Source: JAZGAE01 sp036475545
Lineage (GTDB): Bacteria > Pseudomonadota > Alphaproteobacteria > DATDPM01
Direction of reading: 5' to 3'
Length of the DNA: 9,755 bases
NCBI GenBank assembly: GCA_036475545.1
Contig: JAZGAE010000024.1
Coordinates: forward strand, 1 to 9,755
Shown: positions 1 through 6,404 of the stretch, piece after piece
Position numbering within the stretch: the first letter of the stretch is position 1
How the letters are laid out: every line of letters begins with the position of its first letter
Position numbers and translations under genes: made by a program
Notes under the pieces: generated by a model
The model's database searches: none
What the model was told of the DNA's origin: nothing
The model's input: only the letters and a program-made list of their open reading frames with translations

Positions 1-632
1 TTTTCGGCAAGGTTTTCGGCGTCGTTCCGCACCACCAGTCTAGCCAGAAGCACGATCTTGCCGTCGGTGCCGATGACCATGTCCAGGAGCGGCGTCAGCA
101 GCGGCCAGTCGACCGATGCGGTGTAGACGACCATGTCGCCGGCCCCGCCGGGTCCGTCCCTCCCCGCGTCGCTGTCCCACCGGCCGTTGCCGTTCACGTC
201 CACGAACTCTTCGCCCGGATCGTAGGCCCCGTTGGCAGGGCCCGAATCGGAGAAGGGCTCCGGCCTCCCGATCTGGTCGATGCGATCGTACACCTTGGTC
301 GAGACGGTGACCCCCCCGCTGGCGTTGAGGATGCCGAACGCGTATTCGCCAATCCGTCGCGCGATCCGCTCCTCGCGGGTGACTCCGCCCGCGGCGGAGT
401 CTTCGAGGTCCGACCGCGCGGCCTCGCGCACGCCCCCCGCGAGCAGGGCGTTCATACCCACGACCATCGCGAATTCGATGACGGCGGCCATCGCCATCAA
501 CAGGATTGGTGCCGCCAAGGCGAACTCGACCATGCCCGCGCCCGTGCGGCAGCCCCATAGCCGACGCAAGGGGTCGACCCCCCTCGCCGTTCGCGCCGGC
601 GATGGCGCCTTCCTCTCTGACTTCACCACCAT
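1..632 (-). CDS. TadE-like pseudopilin, 5' part (continues beyond left edge)
   Basis: Minor pseudopilin of the Tad/Flp tight-adherence pilus, an inner-membrane protein with its bulk in the periplasm. About 210 residues are visible and the frame is still open at the edge. After a basic leader (residues 1-31) comes a GAGMVEFAL stretch, which fits the TadV prepilin-peptidase rule of cleavage after Gly with Glu at +5 (G31, E36). A hydrophobic segment follows (about 37-64), then VREAAR (68-73), usual after the TadE helix. A polar insert around 138-153 contains DVNGNGRWD, which resembles a DxNxNG calcium loop. The start at 632 is supported by GGAGG ten bases upstream (643-647, read on the minus strand). 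It diverges from the aminotransferase operon. More tad genes would be expected to the left, but none are visible. The family call is firm; TadE versus TadF/TadG-like is not resolved. Confidence 0.85.
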   Translation of the reverse strand, partial: MVVKSERKAPSPARTARGVDPLRRLWGCRTGAGMVEFALAAPILLMAMAAVIEFAMVVGMNALLAGGVREAARSDLEDSAAGGVTREERIARRIGEYAFGILNASGGVTVSTKVYDRIDQIGRPEPFSDSGPANGAYDPGEEFVDVNGNGRWDSDAGRDGPGGAGDMVVYTASVDWPLLTPLLDMVIGTDGKIVLLARLVVRNDAENLAE

Positions 633-1058
633 TCCGATACGTCCTCCCTCTGTGCTCGCGCCGGAACGGGCTGTGTTCTGCCGACGATACAAGACGCTCG
701 TTAAGAGACAAATAATGAAATCATATTCTTTCAAGCAATACTGTATAATATTTATCGTTCATTTGGAAAAATTACCCTATACAGGCTAGTCTTTCCTGTC
801 TGTTGGGCTTCTGCCTTATGCCGAATTGCCGCGTCTTTTGGGTCGCTCGTTCCGAATCTGCCGTCATGGTCTTATTATTTTCTGCTTATCCGTAACCTCA
901 TGCCGCCTGCGTTCGTGTCCCCGCCGAAGGCGGGCCGCCGCGCCACTTTCTGGGCACCGCCCGAAGCCTCGGGAAATGGCGACTTCGGTTTGCTTTGGCG
1001 GGGCGATGCCGTTATCCTCCGCCCCCTGATTTTCAAGAAACTACGGGGGGGTAGGCAC
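633..1058. other. Gene-free divergent intergenic region with AT-rich core
   Basis: No convincing coding frame. Roughly 700-900 is strikingly AT-rich, most strongly at 711-790, against a GC-rich background. It includes TATAAT at 744-749 on the plus strand, but I could not pair this with a good -35 on either strand, so no promoter is called. The 3' part is GC-rich again and forms short inverted repeats: CCCGCC/GGCGGG at 920-934, CCCGA/TCGGG at 960-973, and GGCGG (997-1001) with CCGCC (1019-1023). These would lie in the leader of the aminotransferase mRNA. No known riboswitch class was recognised. Promoters for both the pilus gene and the glycerate-pathway operon probably lie here. Confidence 0.6.
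643..647 (-). promoter_or_regulatory. Ribosome binding site of the TadE-like gene
   Basis: GGAGG on the minus strand, ten bases before the ATG at 632. It decides the start in favour of the long basic leader rather than the internal Met34. Confidence 0.65.
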
Positions 1059-2261
1059 GTGTCTGGCTACCATCATTTGTTTGTTCCCGGGCCGACCAAC
1101 GTCCCGCACGAAATCCTGAGCGCCATCCACTGTCCGATGGAGGATTATCGCGGCCCGCACATTGCTGACCTCGCAGTCCCGCTTTACAAGGACCTGAAGA
1201 AGATCTTCAAAACCGAAACGGGCCAGATGTATATCTTCCCGGCGTCGGGGACCGGCGGCTGGGAGGCGGCGGTGGAGAACACGCTGTCGCCCGGCGACAA
1301 GGTGGTCATGTCGCAGTTCGGCCGGTTCAGCTATTTGTGGGTCGACATGTGCCAGCGCCTGGGGCTCGACGTCGTCAACATCGACGTCGCATGGGGCGAA
1401 GGCACCCCGCCGGAGCGCTACCACGACATCCTCGCCGCCGACAAGGATCACGAGATCAAGGCGATCTTCGTCTGTCAGAACGAGACGGCCACGGGCGTGA
1501 CGAGCGATTGCGCCGTCTTCGGCAAGATGCTCAAGGACTTGAACCACCCGGCGCTCTATTTCGTCGACGGCATCAGCTCCATCGCCAGCATCGACTTCCG
1601 CATGGACGAGTGGGGGATCGACCTCGCCGTCGCCGGTTCGCAGAAGGGATTCATGCTGCCGGCGGGCCTGGGCATGGTCTGCGCCAGCGAGAAGGCGATG
1701 GAGGCCCACAAGGAGGCCAAGCTCAAGCGCTGCTTCTTCGACTTCGACGACTTCGCGAAGACCGCCACCGAGGGCATCTTCCCCTATACGCCGGAGACCC
1801 AGATGCTGCGCGGCCTGCGCGTGGCGGTCGACATGCTTCTTGGGGAGGGGCTGGAGAACGTCTTCGCTCGCCACAACCGGCTGGCCGAGGGCGTGCGCCG
1901 CGCCGTCAAGGAAGGCTGGGGCCTCAAGCTCGTCGCCAAGGAGCCGAAGTGGGAGTCCGACACGGTGAGCGGCATCTTCGTGCCCGAAGGCTTCGACGCC
2001 AGGCAGGTGATCAGCTTCGCCTTCCACAGGTACAACCTGTCGCTCGGCGCCGGGCTGATGGAGATTATGGGCAAGGCCTTCCGTATCGGCCATCTCGGGG
2101 CGCTGAACGAGCTCATGCTGGCGAGCGCGATCACCGGCGCGGAAATGGCCATGCGCGACATCGGCATCGACGTCGAGCCAGGCAGCGGCATCGGCGCGGC
2201 GAGCGAGTATTGGCGATCCGCGGCTGAGCCGGTGGAGATCAAGACCGCGCAGGCGAGGTGA
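1059..2261 (+). CDS. sgaA: Serine-glyoxylate aminotransferase
   Basis: PLP-dependent class V aminotransferase (fold type I), cytoplasmic. It transfers the amino group of L-serine to glyoxylate, giving hydroxypyruvate and glycine. The product is 400 aa, normal for the family. The N-terminal HHLFVPGPTNVP is typical of serine/alanine-glyoxylate aminotransferases. The PLP Schiff-base lysine is K196 in AGSQKGF, the Asp that contacts the pyridine ring is D170 in YFVDGISS, and the likely carboxylate-binding arginine is R342 in FRIGHLG. The frame is open back to 900, but that extension is Arg/Pro-rich and not family-like. I therefore place the start at the GTG at 1059, preceded by a G-rich GGGGGGGTAGG. 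The stop overlaps the start of the next gene (TGATG), implying translational coupling. Alanine-glyoxylate activity is the main alternative; the two adjacent glycerate genes favour serine. Confidence 0.92.
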   Translation: MSGYHHLFVPGPTNVPHEILSAIHCPMEDYRGPHIADLAVPLYKDLKKIFKTETGQMYIFPASGTGGWEAAVENTLSPGDKVVMSQFGRFSYLWVDMCQRLGLDVVNIDVAWGEGTPPERYHDILAADKDHEIKAIFVCQNETATGVTSDCAVFGKMLKDLNHPALYFVDGISSIASIDFRMDEWGIDLAVAGSQKGFMLPAGLGMVCASEKAMEAHKEAKLKRCFFDFDDFAKTATEGIFPYTPETQMLRGLRVAVDMLLGEGLENVFARHNRLAEGVRRAVKEGWGLKLVAKEPKWESDTVSGIFVPEGFDARQVISFAFHRYNLSLGAGLMEIMGKAFRIGHLGALNELMLASAITGAEMAMRDIGIDVEPGSGIGAASEYWRSAAEPVEIKTAQAR

Positions 2262-3232
2262 TGGCGAAGCCGAAGGTCGTCCTCACTCGCAGGTGGCCCC
2301 AAGCGTGTGAGGAGACGGCTACAGAGCTTTTCGACGCGACGTTGAACGCGGACGACCGGCCGCTGAGCGCCGCCGAGCTGATGGAGGCGCTGTCTGCGGC
2401 CGACGCCCTCTTTTCCACGGTGACCGACAAGGTCACCGCCGAGGTGATGAGCGCGGAGCCTCTGCGCGCGAAGCTGCTGGGCAACTTCGGGGTCGGCTAC
2501 AACAACATCGACGTGGACGCCGCCAAGCAGCTCGGGCTCGTGGTCACCAACACGCCCGAGGTGCTCACCGACTGCACGGCGGACATCGCCATGACGCTGC
2601 TGCTCACGGTGGCGCGGCGCACCAGCGAGGGAGAGCGCCAGCTGCGCGCCCGCGAGTGGACCGGCTGGCGGCCGACCCACATGCTTGGGACAAAGGTGAC
2701 GGGTAAGACCCTCGGGATTCTGGGATTCGGACGGATCGGCCGCGCCGTCGCGCGCCGGGCGCATCACGGCTTCCGCATGAAGGTGATCTACCACGATCCC
2801 TACCCGCCCCCGGAGGCGGAGGTGAAGGCCGTCGGCGGCGAGCCGCGCGACTCGGTCGAGGCGGTGCTCGCCGAGGCCGACTTCGTCTCCGTGCACTGCC
2901 CGGCGTTGCCGGAGACGCGCCACCTCATCAACGCCGAGCGGCTCAAGATGATGAAACCGGGCGCGTTCCTGATCAACACCGCCCGCGGCGACGTGGTCGA
3001 CGAGGCGGCGCTCGCCGAGGCGCTTAAGGCCGGCACCATCGCAGGCGCCGGCCTCGACGTCTACGAGCGCGAGCCGGAGGTGACGGAGGCGCTGCTGTCC
3101 TTGGAGAACGCGGCGCTGCTGCCCCATCTGGGGAGCGCCTCGCAGGAGACGCGGGTGGCCATGGGCATGAAGGTTATCGAGAACGCCAAGGCATTCTTCG
3201 CCGGCGACGCGCCTCCCAACCGCGTGGCGTGA
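2261..3232 (+). CDS. hprA: D-2-hydroxyacid dehydrogenase (hydroxypyruvate reductase / glycerate dehydrogenase)
   Basis: NAD(P)H-dependent enzyme of the D-isomer-specific 2-hydroxyacid dehydrogenase family, 323 aa, cytoplasmic. It probably reduces hydroxypyruvate from the upstream aminotransferase to D-glycerate, and may also reduce glyoxylate. An N-terminal substrate domain is interrupted by a Rossmann domain carrying GFGRIG with G155, G157 and G160. The catalytic trio is intact: R242 in NTARGDVVD, E271 in YEREPEV and H289 in LLPHLG. The R-to-E spacing of 29 matches E. coli phosphoglycerate dehydrogenase. The ATG at 2261 overlaps the upstream TGA; a GTG one codon earlier (2258) is a possible alternative. 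No strong separate Shine-Dalgarno sequence is seen, so coupled translation is likely. NADH versus NADPH preference is not decided. Glyoxylate reductase (GyaR-like) is the main alternative name. Confidence 0.9.
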   Translation: MAKPKVVLTRRWPQACEETATELFDATLNADDRPLSAAELMEALSAADALFSTVTDKVTAEVMSAEPLRAKLLGNFGVGYNNIDVDAAKQLGLVVTNTPEVLTDCTADIAMTLLLTVARRTSEGERQLRAREWTGWRPTHMLGTKVTGKTLGILGFGRIGRAVARRAHHGFRMKVIYHDPYPPPEAEVKAVGGEPRDSVEAVLAEADFVSVHCPALPETRHLINAERLKMMKPGAFLINTARGDVVDEAALAEALKAGTIAGAGLDVYEREPEVTEALLSLENAALLPHLGSASQETRVAMGMKVIENAKAFFAGDAPPNRVA

Positions 3233-3320
3233 CGGTCAACCCCCTCCCGCGGTCGGCCGACCCGGCGGCGGCGTTCCGGTAACCCGCCGTCCCCACGTTC
3301 GCCGGCCGGAAGCAGCAGGC

Positions 3321-4700
3321 ATGAAGCAACACTCCGCGCGCCCCTCCTGGGCTCTGGCGCGCCGAAAAGAGGCCGAGGCATTCTTCCGGGCCGGGGTCGC
3401 TGCCGCCGACCCCGAGAGCGCGGTGGCGCGCAATCTGGCCTACCGCGACGGGCGGCTCGAAGTCCGCCTGGAGGGGGGCGGCATCCGGGGCGCTCCCTGG
3501 TCGAAGGTTCGCATCGTCTCCTTCGGCAAGGCGGCCTGCGCCATGGCGCGGGCGGCAGGGCGCAGCGTACCGGAGGGCCCGTTCCAGGCCCCTGGCGTCG
3601 CCGTCACCAACTACGAAAACGTGGCCATTGTTCCCCGATTCGAGGTCATCGGCGCCGGCCACCCCCTTCCCGACGCGTCCGGGGTGACGGGAGCGGAAGC
3701 GATCGCGGCCACCGTCGCCGACGCCGGCAAGGGCGAGCTCGTCCTGGTCCTTATCAGCGGCGGGGGGTCGGCGCTGGTCCCCTACCCCGCCGAGGGATTG
3801 AGCCTCGACGACAAGATCGCCGCCACCGACCTGCTGTTGGCCTCGGGCGCCGACATCGCCGAGATGAACACCGTGCGCAAGCATCTCTCGCGCCTCAAGG
3901 GCGGCGGCCTTGCGCGCCTGGCCGCGCCGGCGGACCTCCACGCGCTCATCCTTTCGGACGTGCTGGGCGACGATCTCAGCACGATCGCGAGCGGGCCCAC
4001 CGTTCCCGATCCGACGACCTACGCGCAAGCCAAGGAGGTGCTCGCCCGCCACGGCGCGTGGGACCGGGTGCCCGCGGCGGTGCGGCACCGCATCAGCCGG
4101 GGCATCGCCGGCGAAGTGCCGGAGACGCCGAAGCCGGGCGACCCCGTCTTCGAGGCCGCGGACGCGACGCTCGTGGGCAGCAACGCCATGAGCCTCGAGG
4201 CGATGAGCGCGGCGGCCGAGGCCGCCGGCTATACGGTCGTGCTCCATCACGACCGGCTGGTGGGCGAGGCGCGCGAGGCGGCGGAGTCGTTCGCCGCGGC
4301 GGTGGGCGGGGCCGCCCGCGGCGGGGCCGAGCGCCCGCTCGCTCTGGTGGCGGGCGGCGAGACCACCGTGACCCTCAAGGGCCGAGGCCGGGGCGGCCGC
4401 AATCAGGAGATGGCCCTCGCGTTCGCCGTGGCGGCGGAACAACGCGGGCTTGGGGGCCGGTGGGTCTTCTTGAGCGGCGGCACCGACGGCCGCGACGGCC
4501 CCACCGACGCCGCCGGCGGCCTGGTCGATCCCGGAACCCTCGCGCGGCTCCGCCGCCACGGCGGCGATCCCGCGGCGCTGCTCGACGACAACGATTCCTA
4601 CCGCGCCCTGGAGCTCGCAGGCGACCTCTTGCGCACGGGCGCGACCGGCACCAACGTCGCCGACCTCCAGATCCTGCTGATCGCGGAAAGGCGGCGCTAG
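3321..4700 (+). CDS. gckA: Glycerate 2-kinase, MOFRL family
   Basis: Type II glycerate kinase, 459 aa, cytoplasmic. It phosphorylates D-glycerate with ATP to 2-phosphoglycerate, feeding enolase and central metabolism. The N-terminal DUF4147-type domain carries the glycine-rich SGGGSAL (146-152). The C-terminal MOFRL domain shows GRGRGGRNQE (354-363) and SGGTDGRDGPTDAAGG (385-400), both strongly conserved in this family. The start at 3321 is supported by GGAAG eight bases upstream and by a family-like N-terminus. It follows the dehydrogenase after 88 bp and is probably in the same transcript. That gap holds a 12-bp perfect palindrome, GGTCGGCCGACC (3251-3262), and a weak CGGCGG/CCGCCG hairpin (3263-3286), so partial attenuation is possible. 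The stop codon lies inside a tandem repeat. Names used for relatives include GckA and TtuD; the reaction is clear, the symbol less so. Confidence 0.9.
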   Translation: MKQHSARPSWALARRKEAEAFFRAGVAAADPESAVARNLAYRDGRLEVRLEGGGIRGAPWSKVRIVSFGKAACAMARAAGRSVPEGPFQAPGVAVTNYENVAIVPRFEVIGAGHPLPDASGVTGAEAIAATVADAGKGELVLVLISGGGSALVPYPAEGLSLDDKIAATDLLLASGADIAEMNTVRKHLSRLKGGGLARLAAPADLHALILSDVLGDDLSTIASGPTVPDPTTYAQAKEVLARHGAWDRVPAAVRHRISRGIAGEVPETPKPGDPVFEAADATLVGSNAMSLEAMSAAAEAAGYTVVLHHDRLVGEAREAAESFAAAVGGAARGGAERPLALVAGGETTVTLKGRGRGGRNQEMALAFAVAAEQRGLGGRWVFLSGGTDGRDGPTDAAGGLVDPGTLARLRRHGGDPAALLDDNDSYRALELAGDLLRTGATGTNVADLQILLIAERRR

Positions 4701-4745
4701 GGCATTAGCGCTAGGGCATTAGTGCTAGGGCATTAGCGCTCGGGC
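4694..4745. repeat. Three 14-bp tandem repeats forming hairpins, plus partial fourth
   Basis: The unit GCTAGGGCATTAGC occurs at 4696-4709, 4710-4723 (last base T) and 4724-4737, with a decayed fourth copy at 4738-4745. With flanking bases each forms GCGCTA-loop GGGCAT-TAGCGC. The first, at 4694-4711, is a perfect 18-bp inverted repeat; the others pair with one G-U. Neighbouring hairpins share arm bases, so only the first and third can form together. The glycerate kinase TAG stop (4698-4700) lies within the first copy. The array sits between convergent genes and may act as a transcript end or RNA-stabilising structure, but no T-tract follows. Confidence 0.85.
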
Positions 4746-4806
4746 GACGTCTTGAAATGGATGAAGGCGGTTTGGCCTCGAACGGCCGCGGCGCGCAGTC
4801 CTGTTC

Positions 4807-5061
4807 CTAGGCGTGAAGGCCCGCGGAAAGCGCGCGTCCGGCCAACAGCACGTCGCGCGTCACGACGGAGAGGTTCGCCAGCAACCGCTCGGAAAGGGAA
4901 TCCCGGTCCGAGCGCAACAGAAAGGCCCGCAGCGCCCGGTTGTCCTCGAATCGGATCGCCGGAGACACCCCGTCCAGCCGCAGCAGAAGGGCGCGCAGGC
5001 TGCGGTTGCCGTCGAAGTCGTGTGATCGAGAATGGCCGTCCGATTGCGGCGCGGCGGACAT
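4807..5061 (-). CDS. Small unknown protein with duplicated leucine-rich motif
   Basis: Unrecognised 84-aa protein. No signal peptide or membrane helix is evident. It holds an internal duplication with a period of 22 residues: F16-D30 and F38-D52 both follow the pattern F-[DE]-x-N-R-[SA]-L-R-A-[LF]-L-L-R-x-D. Both copies look amphipathic and helical, and a second hydrophobic helix follows (about 56-79). The start at 5061 is preceded by GGGGGAAG eight bases upstream. A TTAA-N7-TTAA site lies about 100 bp before the start and could drive it, independently of the quinone oxidoreductase gene upstream. It is convergent with the glycerate kinase. Overlapping Arg-rich frames on both strands look like GC-driven artefacts by comparison. 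That the frame is coding is likely but not proven; no function is proposed. Confidence 0.5.
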   Translation of the reverse strand: MSAAPQSDGHSRSHDFDGNRSLRALLLRLDGVSPAIRFEDNRALRAFLLRSDRDSLSERLLANLSVVTRDVLLAGRALSAGLHA

Positions 5062-5156
5062 CGCTCTTACTTCCCCCGGGCCGTCGGGCCGACCGGAGTT
5101 TGCCGGCCGAACGGCGCCACTGGCTCCATAACGCGTTGAATTTACGGGCCATGCGG

Positions 5157-5171
5157 TTAAGGAACGGTTAA
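5157..5171 (-). promoter_or_regulatory. CtrA-like binding motif (TTAA-N7-TTAA)
   Basis: Exact TTAA, seven bases, TTAA. Read on the minus strand it is TTAACC-N5-TTAACC, close to the alphaproteobacterial CtrA response-regulator consensus. It is intergenic, 96 bp upstream of the 84-aa gene and on the side of that gene's promoter. Binding by CtrA is inferred from the motif only. No clear -10 element was found. Confidence 0.5.
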
Positions 5172-5230
5172 GAAACGCCGCCTCTGAGGGGCGCGTCAGG
5201 GCCGGGCGGGCGGCGTGTCTTGGGGGCCGG

Positions 5231-6205
5231 TCATGGGATCAGGACCGTCGAGCCGGTCGTCCTTCGCGCCTCCAGCTCGCGGTGCGCGGCGGCGGCGTCC
5301 TCCAGCGCATGGGTCTGGTCGATCTCGATCTTGACGATACCGCGGCGGACCACCTCGAAGAGCTCGCGCGCCGTCTCCTCCAGCTCGTCGCGCGCCGCCG
5401 TGTAATGGAAGAGAACGGGCCGCGTCAGCGTCGCCGACTTCGCGCTCAGGCGCGCCATGTCGAACGGAGGCACCGGCCCCGAGGCGCTGCCGTAGCTCAC
5501 CAGGTGGCCGCGCATGGCGAGCGCTTCCAAGGACTCGTCGAACGTCGCCCTGCCCACCCCGTCGTAGATCACCTGCGCCCCGTCGCCCCCGGTGATTTCG
5601 CGGACCGCCTCGACGAAATCCCGGCGGGTGTAGACGATCGCATGGTCGCAGCCATGGGCGCCGGCGCGCGCGGCCTTCTCGTCGCTGCTCACCGTCCCCA
5701 TCACGAGCGCGCCCAGGTGCTTCGCCCACTGGCAAAGGATCAGCCCCATGCCTCCCGCGGCGGCATGGATCAGCACCGTCTCGCCGGGCTCCACCTTGTG
5801 GGTGCGGCGAAGCAGGTATTGCGCCGTCATGCCCTTGAGCATCATCGCCGCCGCCGTCCGGTCGTCGATGTCGTCCGGGAGTCTTACCAGCCGGTCCGCA
5901 GCCATGACTCGCGCTTGCGCATAGGCGCCCGGGGGCGGCGTCGCGTAGGCGACCCGGTCGCCGGCGCCGACCTCGGCAACCCCGGCCCCGACCGCCTCGA
6001 CGACTCCCGCCGCCTCCATGCCCAGGACGGCAGGGAGCCGCTCCAGCGGGTAGGCGCCGTTGCGGTGGTAGATGTCGATGAAGTTGAGCCCGACGGCGGA
6101 ATGGCGGACCCGCGCCTCGCCCGGCCCGGGTTCGCCCACGTCCACGTCTTCGAACACCAGCGCCTCCGGCCCACCGGGCTCGTGAATACGCACTGCCTTG
6201 GTCAT
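5231..6205 (-). CDS. qor: Zinc-less NADPH:quinone oxidoreductase (zeta-crystallin-like)
   Basis: Medium-chain dehydrogenase/reductase of the quinone oxidoreductase branch, 324 aa, cytoplasmic. It is expected to reduce quinones or enal/enone compounds with NADPH. Residues 1-110 are the GroES-like catalytic domain with GLNFIDIYHR (39-48), a Qor signature, and LGMEAAGVVEAVG (61-73). The Rossmann domain carries AAAGGMG (148-154), the Qor-type variant of the nucleotide loop. The structural-zinc cysteine cluster of alcohol dehydrogenases is absent, which supports the zinc-less assignment. The frame is open upstream to 6406, but family alignment begins at MTKAVRIHEPGG, so the ATG at 6205 is chosen; AAGAGAG nearby may serve as Shine-Dalgarno. 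It is divergent from the SRAP gene across 199 bp in which I see no other gene. The true substrate is unknown; crotonyl-CoA-reductase-like or acrylyl reductases are more remote alternatives. Confidence 0.9.
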   Translation of the reverse strand: MTKAVRIHEPGGPEALVFEDVDVGEPGPGEARVRHSAVGLNFIDIYHRNGAYPLERLPAVLGMEAAGVVEAVGAGVAEVGAGDRVAYATPPPGAYAQARVMAADRLVRLPDDIDDRTAAAMMLKGMTAQYLLRRTHKVEPGETVLIHAAAGGMGLILCQWAKHLGALVMGTVSSDEKAARAGAHGCDHAIVYTRRDFVEAVREITGGDGAQVIYDGVGRATFDESLEALAMRGHLVSYGSASGPVPPFDMARLSAKSATLTRPVLFHYTAARDELEETARELFEVVRRGIVKIEIDQTHALEDAAAAHRELEARRTTGSTVLIP

Positions 6206-6404
6206 CGCCCGCGCTCTCTTGTCTGCACGACCTCGACAGCTTGGCGGAGGGGGGCGCGGCATGCAATGCTCAGAGCCCTGTCCCGCCCGTGTCGCCGCAT
6301 CCTCACGGGCCAGGGCAGGCGCGGCGCGCGCCGCCGCCGGAAAGCCTCGTATCCGAAAGCGCCGCAGGCGTTTCCCGGCGCGGCCGTCCTGATATGCTGG
6401 CCCC

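Noticed and set aside
744..749. Consensus TATAAT as a mapped promoter
   Set aside because: No acceptable -35 at 16-18 bases on the same strand. In an AT-rich island such a hexamer is easily met by chance.
940..1030. Glycine riboswitch upstream of the aminotransferase
   Set aside because: A few words (CCGAAG, CGGGAAA) look similar, but the ordered conserved core and the long stems of the class were not found.
900..1058. N-terminal extension of the aminotransferase to an ATG at 900
   Set aside because: The extension is Arg/Pro-rich and unlike the family, which begins at the HHLFVPGPTN segment. It also covers hairpins and part of the AT-rich leader.
1784..3127. Long minus-strand open frame opposite the aminotransferase and dehydrogenase genes
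   Set aside because: Shadow frame caused by high third-position GC. It is opposite two genes with intact catalytic motifs and shows no recognisable domain.
3174..4559. 461-codon minus-strand open frame opposite the glycerate kinase
   Set aside because: Composition is Ala/Arg/Gly/His-rich with no family motif; it is antisense to a clear kinase gene.
4733..5171. Arg-rich frames on both strands (4733-5152 minus, 4752-5171 plus)
   Set aside because: No Shine-Dalgarno, low-complexity Arg/Pro/Ala composition, and overlap with the more protein-like 84-aa frame. The minus one would begin beside the CtrA-like motif.
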